64,000 nt of DNA from JABFSA01 sp963827515 (GTDB lineage Bacteria > Acidobacteriota > Vicinamibacteria > Vicinamibacterales > UBA2999): contig CAWHBF010000025.1 of NCBI GenBank assembly GCA_963827515.1, positions 310,001-374,000 of the forward strand, written 5' to 3'. Shown piece after piece: positions 24,354 to 33,781 of this stretch. Under the pieces are notes generated by a model that saw only the letters and a list, made by a program, of their open reading frames with translations, was not told where the DNA came from and did no database searches. The position numbers and the translations under genes are program-made. Within the stretch, counting starts at the first letter, position 1, and each line of letters begins with the position of its first letter.

Positions 24354-24710
24354 ATTTGCGTTTTGCCGTAGAGCGCACGCTTCAGCGTGCACGTGTCCGC
24401 GGAGGCTCAAGCCTCCGCGTGCCGATGCCACCTGTAGCGCGCATGCTTTAGCGTGCGCGACGCGACACGGCGTGCGACTACGCCGCGCAGGCTGAAGCCT
24501 GCGCTCTACGCCGTTCCCGTCACTTGTAGCGCGCGTGTTTTAGAGCGGTTTCTCTTTGTACGTAGTGTCCGCCTTCAGGCGGACCGGGGGGCCGGCTGAA
24601 GCCGGCCACTACGTGGTCGCGAGGCTAAAGCAGCTCTACGGCGTGCGCGACGCGACGTGACATGCGTCCGCGCAGGCTAAACCTGCGCTCTACGGCGTGC
24701 GCGACGCAAC
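24354..24710. repeat. Dense cluster of hairpin elements (no gene)
   Basis: This 357-base gap has no gene. It holds at least six hairpins of one superfamily with loop CTTYAG/CTRAAG and different stems: GCGCACGCTTCAGCGTGCAC, GGAGGCTCAAGCCTCC, GCGCATGCTTTAGCGTGCGC, CGCAGGCTGAAGCCTGCG, GTCCGCCTTCAGGCGGAC and GGCCGGCTGAAGCCGGCC, plus decayed pieces such as CGCAGGCTAAACCTGCG. The pair at 24562-24613 has full inverted ends GTAGTG and CACTAC. Fragments of the TAGAGCGGTTT end occur at 24541. The cluster runs up to the stop of the permease gene. Confidence 0.9.
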
Positions 24711-25902
24711 TCAGAGCTCTCGCAGGGCGGTCGAGATCGGCAGGCGTGCCGCGCGAAGGGCCGGCAGGAGGCCTCCGATGAGCCCCATCGCGAGCGCATA
24801 GACGAGCCCCATCGTCAGCAGTTCCGGGGTGACGCGAAACGCGAAGGCCACCTGGCTGAACGTCTGGAAGTTCATCGTGGAGGTTTCAAAACCATTGAAG
24901 GCGAAGTAGGCGGCGACACCGCCGAGAGTTCCGCCGATCGCTCCTAGCGCCAGCGATTCGGCGAGCACCGAGACCAGGACAGACGAGGTGCTGAATCCCA
25001 GCGCGCGCAGCGTCGCAATCTCTCGCGCCCGTGTCGCCACCGCGGTGTACATCGTCAGAATGGCGCCGAAGACGGCACCGATCCCCATCAGCGCCGCGAT
25101 GCCGAAGCCGATCGATCGGATCAGCCGCGACATCGCCACCGACTGCGCGGCGTAGTACTCGTTCTCGCGGCGGATGGAGACGTTGACCTGCGGGTTCGAT
25201 GTGAGCGAATCGCGGAACGCATCGAATGAATCGGTCGAGTCCAGTTGCGCAAGGAGCGACTGATACGTGTTCCCGCGGCGATACGCGCCCTGCAGTGTGC
25301 GGGCATCGCACCAGATTTCGGTTTCGGCCACGCCGCCGTCAGCCTCGAAGATGCCGACCACCTGCCACCGGTTCTGGCCCGACACGATTGTGTCGCCGAG
25401 ATTCGTGCTCACGAACTGTCCGCTCGCCGCGCGGCCAACGATCACCTCGTTCGTACCGAACTGGAACATGCGGCCCTGTACGAGGGAGACTTCGTCACGG
25501 ACCGTCATGCCCGCTGGCTCGATGCCGCGCATGGGCACGTTGGCCGCGGCATCCGGAATCGCCCTTTTGGGCAGGTCGATGATGACGTAGAGCTCGGCCG
25601 ACGCCAGCGGGCCGGCGCCCTCGCGCCGGATGCCCGCTGTCTGCTTGATGACGTCGATGTCCGTGCCCTCGAGTCCGCTCGTCATCTCGGAGTCGGCGCC
25701 GCTTCGCATCACCAGCGCCCGGCTGGGTGATCCGGAGCCCTTGCATGGCCGCCGTGAACCCCGCGGCAATCGAGAGCACCGACACGAATACCACGACGAC
25801 GCCTGCGATCCCGATGATCGCGACTGCGGACGAGCTGAGCCGCGCCGGGATCGTACGCAGGTTGAGCGCAATCACTGCGCCGGTCTGTGCGAACCACTCC
25901 AC
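24711..25902 (-). CDS. FtsX-like ABC permease (MacB/LolC type), frameshifted
   Basis: The product, about 397 residues when joined, is a permease of a type VII ABC system. It starts at GTG 25900-25902 with EWFAQTGAVIALNLRTIPARL and the first membrane segment (IIGIAGVVVVFVSVLSIAAG). Near 25735 an extra base in a G run shifts the frame from GFTAAMQG to GSPSRALVMRSGADSEM. A periplasmic MacB_PCD domain follows, then three membrane segments with IGFGIAALMGIGAVFGAILTMY, REIATLRALGFSTSSVL and AMGLIGGLLPALRAARLPISTALREL. It is the last gene of the adaptor-ATPase-permease-permease operon, two bases after the upstream gene. Confidence 0.88.
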
Positions 25903-25903
25903 G

Positions 25904-27052
25904 TCAGACCCTCCTCAAGGCGTCGGTGATCCGCAGGCGCATGGCTCCAAGCGCCGGTGCGACACCCGCGAGCAATCCCATCGTGACCATGAGCGCGGCG
26001 CCGAGGACGACGTCGCGGGTTGGAAGCACGAAGATCGGCAGCATGCCGCCGGTCGGGTCGCCCTGCTGAACGACGATCCACGCCAGCGCCAGCCCCAGCC
26101 CGCCACCCAGCGTCACGATGAGGAGCGACTCCGCCAAGACGAGCAGCAGGATCGTGCTGCTGGCGAATCCGAGCGTCTTGAGCACCGCCAACTCGCTGGT
26201 ACGCTCGCGCACTGATTGCGCCATCGTGCTGGCGGCGACGAGGCCGAACATGAAGAGCACAACGGATGAGATGGCGACCATGATGGCGCCGATGTCGCCG
26301 ATCTGCTTGGCGAAGCCCTCGACGAAACCTTTTTCCGTGGTCGTCTTGGTCTCGGCCGATGAGTTGGCAAACATGGTGTCGAACGTCCGGCTCAGCTCGA
26401 CGGCGCGGGAGGGATCGGCGATCTTCACCACGTACCAGCCCACCAGGCCTTCGCCTTCTACCCGGTTTTCGTCAAGGTAGTCGTGCCGAAAGAAAAACTG
26501 CGTGTTGTCCACTGAGTCGCCACCGTCGTAGATGCCCGAGATGTTGAACTCCCAGGTCTGGCCCTGCTTCGGTTGCCAGATCGTCCCTGTGAGCGGGACG
26601 CGATCGCCCACCGACCAGCCGAAGCGCGCAGCGAGGTCCTTTCCGACGATCGCGCCCTGGCGATCGGCGAGCCATGCCTTCACCTGGTCCGGCGGTACCT
26701 TGAACTCGGGGTAGATCTTCAGGAAGGGTTCCGGCTCCACGGCGATGTTCGCGAAGAAGTTCGCCGGATCCTGGTAGATGCCGTTGAACCAGGTCTGGTG
26801 CGTGGCCAGCTCGACGCCGTCGGTCTGCTGCAGGCGAGCCAGATACGAGTAGGGCAGCGGCATGATCAGGCTCACCTTGTGGATGAGGATCAGCCGGTCG
26901 AGCCCCGCGACATCCACGCCAAGGCTGAACGTGGTGCGGATGGTCATCAGGAGCCCGAAGAGCAGGAAGGCCACGAAGAGCGAGAGCAGCGTGAACGTCG
27001 TCCGGAATTTCCGCCGCCAGACGTTCTTCCAGATGAACGGAAAGAACTTCAT
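25904..27052 (-). CDS. FtsX-like ABC permease
   Basis: This 382-residue protein has the same layout as the next gene: one N-terminal membrane segment (TTFTLLSLFVAFLLFGLLMTI), a periplasmic domain of about 200 residues with WFNGIYQDPANFFANIAVEP and VGDRVPLTGTIWQP, and three C-terminal segments with FVEGFAKQIGDIGAIMVAISSVVLFMFGLV and SELAVLKTLGFASSTILLLVLAE. The end reads MGLLAGVAPALGAMRLRITDALRRV. Its start overlaps the ATPase stop by four bases. Two different permeases point to a heterodimer like LolC/LolE, but substrate could be a lipoprotein, peptide or drug. Confidence 0.92.
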   Translation of the reverse strand: MKFFPFIWKNVWRRKFRTTFTLLSLFVAFLLFGLLMTIRTTFSLGVDVAGLDRLILIHKVSLIMPLPYSYLARLQQTDGVELATHQTWFNGIYQDPANFFANIAVEPEPFLKIYPEFKVPPDQVKAWLADRQGAIVGKDLAARFGWSVGDRVPLTGTIWQPKQGQTWEFNISGIYDGGDSVDNTQFFFRHDYLDENRVEGEGLVGWYVVKIADPSRAVELSRTFDTMFANSSAETKTTTEKGFVEGFAKQIGDIGAIMVAISSVVLFMFGLVAASTMAQSVRERTSELAVLKTLGFASSTILLLVLAESLLIVTLGGGLGLALAWIVVQQGDPTGGMLPIFVLPTRDVVLGAALMVTMGLLAGVAPALGAMRLRITDALRRV

Positions 27053-27738
27053 CGTTGTCCGTCTCCCGTCAGACTGCCTTTGTCGAGGTGCAGCGTGCGC
27101 TGCGCCCGCTCGGCGGCGTGGGGATCGTGCGTGACCATGACGATCGTCTTGCCGTGATCGCGGTTGAGCGACTGCAGCAGATCGAGCACCTCGTCCCCAG
27201 CCTTGCGATCGAGGTCGCCGGTCGGCTCGTCACAGAGGAGCAACGTCGGGTCGGTCACGATCGCCCGCGCGATTCCCACGCGCTGCTCCTGGCCGCCTGA
27301 CAGCTGTCGCGGGTAGTGTCGAGCCCGGTCGGCCAATCCGACGACCTTCAAGGCGACCGCCGCGCGCTTGCGTCGCTCGGCCTTGGAGAGGCGTGTGAGC
27401 AGCAACGGCAGCTCGACGTTCCGTTCGGCGGTGAGCACCGGTAGAAGGTTGTACAGCTGAAAGACGAACCCGATGTGTCTCGACCGCCACCGCGACAGCG
27501 CGCCGCCACTGAGGGAGCTGATACGCACGCCGTCGACTTCGACGTCTCCTCCGGTGGGCGCGTCCAGCCCTCCCATCAGATTGAGCAGGGTCGTCTTGCC
27601 CGAGCCCGACGGCCCCATGAGCGCGAGGAAGTCGCCCTTGGGAATGTCGAGGTTCACACCCCGAAGGACATCGATACGCTCGGTGCCTCGAGTGAAATGC
27701 TTGCTGACGTCACGCACCTTCACGAGTGAATCGCTCAT
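27049..27738 (-). CDS. ABC transporter ATPase (MacB/LolD family)
   Basis: The product of 229 residues is a complete nucleotide-binding subunit. Walker A is GPSGSGKTTLLNLMGGLD near residue 43, the Q-loop is FVFQLYNLLPVLTAERNVELP, the signature is LSGGQEQRVGIARAI, and Walker B is LLLCDEPTGDLD. The LLPVLTAxxNVELPL segment is typical of the LolD/MacB group that pairs with FtsX-like permeases and does not drive transport through a channel of its own. It lies ten bases after the adaptor stop and overlaps the first permease start by four bases. Confidence 0.95.
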   Translation of the reverse strand: MSDSLVKVRDVSKHFTRGTERIDVLRGVNLDIPKGDFLALMGPSGSGKTTLLNLMGGLDAPTGGDVEVDGVRISSLSGGALSRWRSRHIGFVFQLYNLLPVLTAERNVELPLLLTRLSKAERRKRAAVALKVVGLADRARHYPRQLSGGQEQRVGIARAIVTDPTLLLCDEPTGDLDRKAGDEVLDLLQSLNRDHGKTIVMVTHDPHAAERAQRTLHLDKGSLTGDGQR

Positions 27739-27748
27739 ACGGTCTTGT

Positions 27749-28980
27749 CTACCTTTGCAGCGGTACGACCCGCGTGCCGCTCGCCAATGCCGGGGGAGGA
27801 GACACGATGACCCGCTCGCCCGATCTCAGGCCGGCGAGCACTTCGAGGAGATCTCCGTCGGCGCCGCCAATCGTGACGGCCCGTCGATCGACGATACCTT
27901 CGCTCGACACGACGAACGCGTACGATTGTCCGTTGTCGGACAGGATCACCGTTTTCGGTACGAGCGCGACGGCACGAGCCGGTGCCGCGTCCGCCTGCTC
28001 GTCCTCATGCCGGTGGAACGTCACCTTCACGCCCATGTCGGGCAGGATCCGAGCGTCGATCTCGTTGAATCCGATGCGAACGAGGACCGTGGCCTTCTGG
28101 CGGTCTGCGGTCGGCACTGTCGTGATCACGCGGCCCGGAATGGGTGAGTCCGGGTAGGCATCGAGCAGGGCGGTCACCTCCTGGCGCGGCCGCACGCGGT
28201 TGATGTACGCCTCGTTGACGTCGACTTCGATTTCGAGCGACTCCATGTCCACGATGGTGCAGATGCCGGTCCGTGTGAAACCGCCGCCCGCCGACACTGG
28301 CGACACCGTTTCGCCTGGCTGAGCGTCCTTCGAGATCGCCATTCCGCTGAACGGGGCGCGGATGATGGTGTCGTCAAGGCTCGTCCTGGCAAGCGCCACC
28401 TCTCGTTCCGCCACCAGCACCTGCTCGTGTGCCAACTGGATACGGGCATCGAACGAGTCGAATTGCGCCTGCGCGGCCTCGACCTCAGCCTGAGTGGCGA
28501 CGCCGGCCGTCACGAGCCGTGTCAGGCGAGTCAGGGTCAGCTTCGCCTCCTGGAACCGGTACTTCGTTTTCGCGGACGCCTCGACGGGCCGCCTCGACTC
28601 GCGCCTCGGCCAGCGCCAGCGTCGCCTTCAGCGTGGCATCATCGAGCCGGGCGAGCACCTGGCCTTCCCTGACAGCCATGCCTTCCTCGACGTTCACTTC
28701 CACCAGCTTGCCGGTGATTTTGGACGCCACAGTCGCCCGGCGCCGTCGCGGTCACGTAGCCCGAGGCGTTCAGGACCGCGGCCTGTGCCCCAGCGGCGCG
28801 TTGGGACACGGTCGTGACCTCGACCTCGAGCGGCCGTTCACGCGTGATCCAGACCCACGCCGCTGCACCGGAGGCTCCGATGACGAGGAGGAGCACCACC
28901 CAGCCTACCCAGCGGCGGCTGGGTCGGTCCGGTTCGCGCTCGATGCGCAGGGAGGCAAGGTCGTCTTTCAGGTCAGGCAT
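27749..28980 (-). CDS. HlyD-type periplasmic adaptor, two frameshifts
   Basis: The first gene of the exporter operon encodes a membrane-fusion protein. The N-terminus has one membrane segment (VGWVVLLLVIGASGAAAWVWI) and the lipoyl half VSQRAAGAQAAVLNASGYVTA. Frame changes near 28740 and 28580 split it. Between them lie SKITGKLVEVNVEEGMAVREGQVLARLDD and a coiled-coil arm, then after 28580 VATQAEVEAAQAQFDSFDARI, the second lipoyl half (IIRAPFSGMAISKDAQPGETVSP) and beta-barrel. The joined length is near 408 residues, normal for MacA-like adaptors. It would link the inner-membrane ABC complex to an outer-membrane channel, not found here. Confidence 0.88.
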
Positions 28981-29248
28981 GCACGAGTGGGCGCGGTATC
29001 TGTCACTGGCTACACCAGCGTCAGGGAGGTCGCGATCACACCAAGGGTACCTCCAACTCCGCCAAGCTGAACACCGGGACTGGCGCTCCCCTCGACGGAG
29101 ATCTCCCCCTAATCGTGTTCGCTGCGAGCGACGCGCGATTCGGCTCTATACTTTACCGGCCATGACCGATTTCCACGGCGCCGGTTTCTGAGCGCCACCG
29201 GAGTTTCCGGCGTGAAGGACGACGCGAGGTGCGAAGGGAAAGTGATTG
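28981..29248. other. Intergenic region, probable divergent promoter zone
   Basis: The 418 bases between the divergent adaptor gene and the hydrolase gene at 29399 have no recognisable gene. The second part is the hairpin array 29252-29358. In the first part, CTATACTTT near 29148-29156 could be a -10 element for rightward transcription, but no convincing -35 is seen. Nothing else stands out. Confidence 0.4.
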
Positions 29249-29251
29249 TAA

Positions 29252-29358
29252 GCGCATGCTCTAGCGTGCGCGGACAGGAAAGTGCAAAGTTTGTAGAGCG
29301 CACGCTTTAGCGTGCGCGGACAGTGCGGCGTTTGTAGAGCGCATGCTTTAGCATGCGC
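29252..29358. repeat. Three tandem GCGCACGC hairpins
   Basis: Three hairpins follow each other with a period of 46 then 41 bases: arms 29252-29259/29264-29271, 29298-29305/29310-29317 and 29339-29346/29351-29358. Each is followed by CGGACAG. One stem pair is T-G in the first copy, C-G in the second and T-A in the third, so pairing is kept through base changes. The array ends about 40 bases before the hydrolase start. Confidence 0.92.
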
Positions 29359-29398
29359 GGACAGTGCAAGTGCGAAGTACAGCGGCGAGGAGAGACCC

Positions 29399-30592
29399 AT
29401 GAGTTTTAAAGCGGTGCAGGGAACGTTGCTCGTCGCGGTGATTGCGTTAGTCGTCGGCGTTCGTCTTGGTGGGCAGGGCGCCGGGAGCCACGCCGGGGCG
29501 CTGCCGCCGGCGTCCATTCCCACGTTCTCGACCGAGAACCTCGGTCGGATGGCTCACTTCTATGTGGGCGGCAAGTACGTGGGTGAGCCGGGAAGGAGCA
29601 GATGAGCGGCGCGATGTACGTCGAGGTCTGGGTACCGAAGCAGGTTCGCCGGCCGCACCCCATCGTGATGTTTCACGGCAACGGTCAGAGCGGCGCGGTG
29701 TTTCAGCAGACGCCCGACGGCCGGCCCGGCTGGGCGCACTATCTGATGAACCAGGGCTATGTCGTCTACATGGTGGACTACCCGGCGCGCGGGCGGTCTC
29801 CGTTACGTGCCAGGCCACGACGGAGAGCTCGGCATCCGCTCGGCGACACAGCTCTCGCAGATCTGGACGGCTCCGGCGACCTCTGGCGGCGACTTTCCGC
29901 AGGAGGAGAAGTACACGCAGTGGCCGAGCGATCACCCGAAGAAGGGGATGATGGGCGATCCCGTGTTCGACAACTTCATCAAGGGTCAGATGCAGTTCGT
30001 CAACAACCAGGCTGCGCTCGCCGTGCCCGCGGGAATCGCGCTCCTTGATCGGATCGGTCAGCCGGTGATCCTGATGACCCACTCACAGGGCGGCGGCATC
30101 GGTTTCGACGTCGCCGAGCAACGGCCGAAGCTCATCGCCGGCATGGTGGCGATCGAACCCGGCGGTCCGCAGATCGGCAACGTGGATACCGCGAAGGTCA
30201 CGTACACGCGCGTCAACCCACAGTCGTGGGGGCTGACGACAACCCCGTTCAAGTTCGATCCGCCCATCAGCAGCCCATCGGAGCTGAAGGTGCACCTGGA
30301 GCCGTCCGAGCGGCCCGGTCAGGAGGTCGGTTGCTACATGCAGGACGAGCCGGCGAGGAAGCTGGTGAACTTCCAGAACATGCGTATCCTTTCGTTCTCG
30401 GCCGAAGGCACGTACCACCGTGTCTTTGACGCGTGCATTCCCAAGTGGCTGAACCAGGCGGGCGCCAAGGCCGACTTCTTCCGCCTGGAGGACCTGGGCA
30501 TGCGCGGAAATCATCATCAGATGTTCCTGGATAGGAACAGCGACGAGATCATCAAGTTCATCGACGGGTGGCTGCAGAAGAACATCCGCTAA
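29399..30592 (+). CDS. Exported alpha/beta hydrolase, two frameshifts
   Basis: ATG 29399 follows GGCGAGGAGAGACCC. The Sec signal is TLLVAVIALVVGVRLGGQGAG. Frame changes near 29600 and 29795 split the gene; joined, it gives about 395 residues. Family marks are HPIVMFHGNGQSGAVFQQTPDGRPGWAHYLMNQGYVVYMVDYPARG, the nucleophile in LMTHSQGGGIGFDVAE, and a C-terminal GNHHQMFLDRNSDEI with the likely catalytic His. The shape fits secreted esterases related to the Acidobacteriota and proteobacterial 'alpha/beta fold' group with a large lid. It is followed 27 bases later by the MBL-fold gene, so both may act on one extracellular ester or lactone. Confidence 0.83.
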
Positions 30593-30619
30593 CAGGCATC
30601 CGATCGCCAAGGAGGATTC

Positions 30620-32243
30620 ATGATCAAGAGACTTGCGATAATCGCCGCGGTTCTCGTTCTATCCAGTGGGAACTACTCGGCCCAGGAGGTCGACGCTCGC
30701 GCGGCGCTGCTGGCCTCGGTCAAAGCGATGGGCGCCGACAACCTGAAGACGATCGAATATACAGGGGCCGGGTTCTCGTCGCAGATCGGACAGCAGTTCA
30801 ACGTGGAGGGTGGGTGGCCGACCTACCAGGTCGTCGACTACACGCGGCGCATCGACTTCGATGCGCGGTGGTCGCGCGAGGACTACACGCGCCAGCAGGG
30901 CAACTATCCGACGTTCGGCCGCGTGCCGATGCCGGCGACGCGCGTCACCGCGGTGGTCAACGGCGCTTACGCCTGGGACATCCGCGACAACATGCCGGTT
31001 CCGTTGACGCGTGGCTACCTCGACGGGATCTCGTTCAACGAGCTTCGTCAGCTCGAGCTGGCGATTACACCGCACGGGTCCTTGAAAGCCGCGCTGGCGG
31101 CGAAGGACGCGACGGCGACCAGGGTACGGCTTGTCGGAGCGTCCGACTTCGGGCTATCGCAGTTCGATCGCTGGGTGACGATCGTCAACTTCACCTTCCT
31201 GAACAAGTACAAGATCAACGTGCACATCAACGATCAGAATCTGGTCGAGCTCGTCGGTACCTGGATCGCCAATCCGTTCTACGGCGACATGGACTACGAG
31301 TTGCGCTATACGCAGTATCAGGACTTCGGTGGCATCAAGTTCCCCATGCTGCTCCATACGCACCAGGCCGATCCGAGGATGAACCCGGCGCACAACTACT
31401 ACGAGTACAAAGTGACCAGCGTGAAGCCGAACGCACCGGTCACGACGATCCCGGTACCGGACTCCGTGCGCACGGCGGTGATCCCACCCGCGAGGGTCGA
31501 GAGTCAGTCGCTCGCCCCGGGCGTGTGGCTGCTGGGCGGCGGTTCGCACAACAGCCTGCTCGTCGAGTTCAGGGACTTCCTGGCGATCGTCGAGGCGCCG
31601 AACAACGAGGCTCGCTCGCTGGCGGTGATCAACGAAGCGTACCGTCTGGTGCCGAACAAGCCGATCCAGTACGTGGTGAACACCCACAAGCACTTCGACC
31701 ATTCGGGTGGTCTGCGCACGTATCTGTCGCAGGGGACGACGATCGTCACGCACGAGACCAACAAGCAGGTACTACCTGGACATCCTGTTCGATCCCGCCC
31801 CGAGGACGCTCGAGCCGGATCGGATGGCCAAGTTCAGTCCGATGTTCTGGATCAGCCGCCGGCCGGCGCCGATCCAGGTCGTGTCCGGCGAGGTGCGAGG
31901 CACGGCGCAGTACGGGTTGGGCGACGCGGATCGGCTGATGACCGTCTACCACGTGCAGGACATGTCGTATGAGCTGGGAGACCCGTCGGTCGCGCAGGGG
32001 CATCACGCGCCTGACATGCTGATGGTCTATCTGCCCAAAGAGAAGATCCTGTTCAACGCGGATCTCTATTCACCGCCAGCGCAAGGCGCGCAGCTCCCGG
32101 CGCCCACCGCGTCGGCGAAGACGCTGATGCTGAACATTCGCAAGCTCAAGCTCGACGTCGAGCGGCACGCGGCCGTGCACGGCGGGCGCGTGGGCACGCA
32201 TGAAGAGTTCATGCGGATTTTCCCGGCAACGACGACCAACTAA
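30620..32243 (+). CDS. Exported MBL-fold metallo-hydrolase with N-terminal domain, frameshifted
   Basis: ATG 30620 follows AAGGAGGATTC. A Sec signal (LAIIAAVLVLSSGNYSAQ) and a 280-residue N-terminal domain (SVKAMGADNLKTIEYTGAG, RIDFDARWSREDYTRQQG, FGGIKFPMLLHTH) precede a metallo-beta-lactamase domain starting at ESQSLAPGVWLLGGGSHNSLLVEF. The zinc motif is NTHKHFDHSGG near residue 355. Near 31770 an extra G changes frame, after which YYLDILFDPAPRTLEP, GHHAPDMLMVYLPKEKILFNADLYSP and a C-terminal HGGRVGTHEEF follow. Total about 540 residues. Similar exported MBL proteins are common in Acidobacteriota; the substrate is unknown. Confidence 0.87.
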
Positions 32244-32244
32244 A

Positions 32245-32315
32245 CAGGGCCACAGAGACACTGAGTCACAGAGAAAACCCAAATACTCTGTGTTTCTGTG
32301 ACTCTGTGGCCTGTT
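32245..32315. repeat. CACAGAG palindrome
   Basis: GGCCACAGAGACACTGAGTC and the inverse GACTCTGTGGCC-type right arm flank an AT-rich centre (AAAACCCAAATACT). It begins within a few bases of the MBL stop codon and is a relative of 12611-12679. It may serve as terminator. Confidence 0.85.
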
Positions 32316-33359
32316 GGAACGATCCTTTGACACTCGATCCACACGTTTCTGTGTAGCGGAGAGGCATCTGGGCACCTGCAATATTCTCCGGCTCGCGGCG
32401 GGCGTGTTCGCCGCGGTCGGGGGCCTTGCCGGCTCGATCGGCTGTACCTCGGCGGCGTCGCGCCCGAGTGCCGCCGCGCTCCGCGTCCAGTCATTCGATC
32501 AGTGTCGACGCGGTTCCTGTGCCGCTCGATTCCAGTAATCCTTCAACGTCGGCGATCGGCGATTTCGTGTACGCCGGTGGCTTGGCGCTGACATCCAGTC
32601 AGACAGACCAGCTGCACGGCCTGTCAGATCTAGAAGTCACCGGTACCGATGGGTTGACCGTGGTTGGGGACATGGGCGTCTTCTTCGACGCCCGACTCGT
32701 CTTCGATGGAGCGGGACGACTCGCGGGCCTCGCCGACACCCGTCTCACGCTCCTGACAGACGAGAGCGGCAAAGTGCTCGCCGACAAGGAAGACGCGGAT
32801 GCCGAGGGGCTTACCCGGTTGCCGAACGGGGATCGCCTCGTGAGCTTCGAACGCCGCCACCGCGTGTGGCTGTATCCCGCCGACGGCGGACCGCCACGCG
32901 CGGTGCCGTCGCCCAACACGACCTTGCCATCAAACGGAGGCATGGAGGCGCTTGGCCGTCGATCCGGAGGCGGGGGCCGATGCCTATGACGTTGGCGTCG
33001 AAGACACGGGCGAGACCTGGACCTGCCGGCTGTCGGCGCCGTGCGTCGCGGCGCCGTCGGTCGCGAAGGCGGAGGAGTTCGGGCTGGTGAGCATGAAGCA
33101 CCTGCCCGGTATGCGGACTGTCCATCTGTTGCGGGCGTTCGACGTCGTCCGGGGCAGTCGCATTTCGCTGCAGATGTTTCACTCGAATACCCTGATTGCT
33201 CGAATGGACATGGCCGCACCCTTGACAGTGGACAACTTCGAAGGGGTTGCTGCCGTGCCCCAGTCAGACGGCGGGGTGAGGTTCTACCTGTTGTCGGATG
33301 ACAACGGCGATGCGTCGCAGCGCACGCTGCTGCTTGCGTTCGACTGGCGTCCCCGATGA
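32314..33359 (+). CDS. Phytase-like esterase family lipoprotein, two frameshifts
   Basis: The left limit is approximate: an open frame from 32314 contains a lipoprotein-like signal (GVFAAVGGLAGSIGC), but no clear start codon with a ribosome binding site. Frame changes near 32500 and 32950 separate three parts. The core is GDFVYAGGLALTSSQTDQLHGLSDLEVT, DMGVFFDARLVFDGAGRLAG, DAEGLTRLPNGDRLVSFERRHRVWLYPA, NGGMEAL and later TVDNFEGVAAVPQSDGGVRFYLLSDDN. These are the marks of the 'esterase-like activity of phytase' family, a beta-propeller with GLSDL and FEG loops. It is probably periplasmic and acts on phosphate or other esters. Confidence 0.77.
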
Positions 33360-33385
33360 CGCGCCGCGGGCCGACGATCCCCTTC

Positions 33386-33781
33386 CTAGTTGCCCTCCGC
33401 GTTCCGCCCTCTCGGATAGAACTCCGTGCCGTCTGCGCGAATCGCCTTGGTCCAGGAGGCGGCCGGCCGACCGTCCTTCATCGGGTGTCCGGTGATCTTC
33501 AGCTTGGTGCCCGGGGCGAAGTCGCTGCGACGCACCTTCATCTGCATGAGCGTGGTCGGTCCTTCGGCCTCGAAGCCCCACGTCGTCACCTTGCCGTCCG
33601 CTCCGGTGACGTCCACGAGGAGCCAGGAGTGGGGATTCGTGTACTGAAACTCCTTCACGACACCGTCGAGCGTGACTTCCTTCGTCTCATCGAACATCGT
33701 GCCGGAGTGATGCGCGATTGCAACCGGCGCGACGAGAAGCGCCGATGCGCAAACCATGGCGAGGACGGTGACTTTGCTCAT
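33386..33781 (-). CDS. DUF6152 family secreted protein
   Basis: This third DUF6152 copy has 131 residues, a Sec signal ending in AIA-HHSGTMFDE, and the core LDGVVKEFQYTNPHSWLLVDVTGADGKVTTWGFEAEGPTTL and SDFAPGTKLKITGHPMKDGRPA. Here it is the downstream gene: its ATG overlaps the stop of the partner gene at 33778 by four bases, whereas at 549 and 20029 DUF6152 comes first. The pairing therefore survives a change of gene order, which strengthens the case that the two products work together. Confidence 0.9.
   Translation of the reverse strand: MSKVTVLAMVCASALLVAPVAIAHHSGTMFDETKEVTLDGVVKEFQYTNPHSWLLVDVTGADGKVTTWGFEAEGPTTLMQMKVRRSDFAPGTKLKITGHPMKDGRPAASWTKAIRADGTEFYPRGRNAEGN

Noticed and set aside
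29252..29358. Short CRISPR-like array
   Set aside because: Repeats are imperfect hairpins with only three units, spacers are short and similar to each other, and no cas gene is near.
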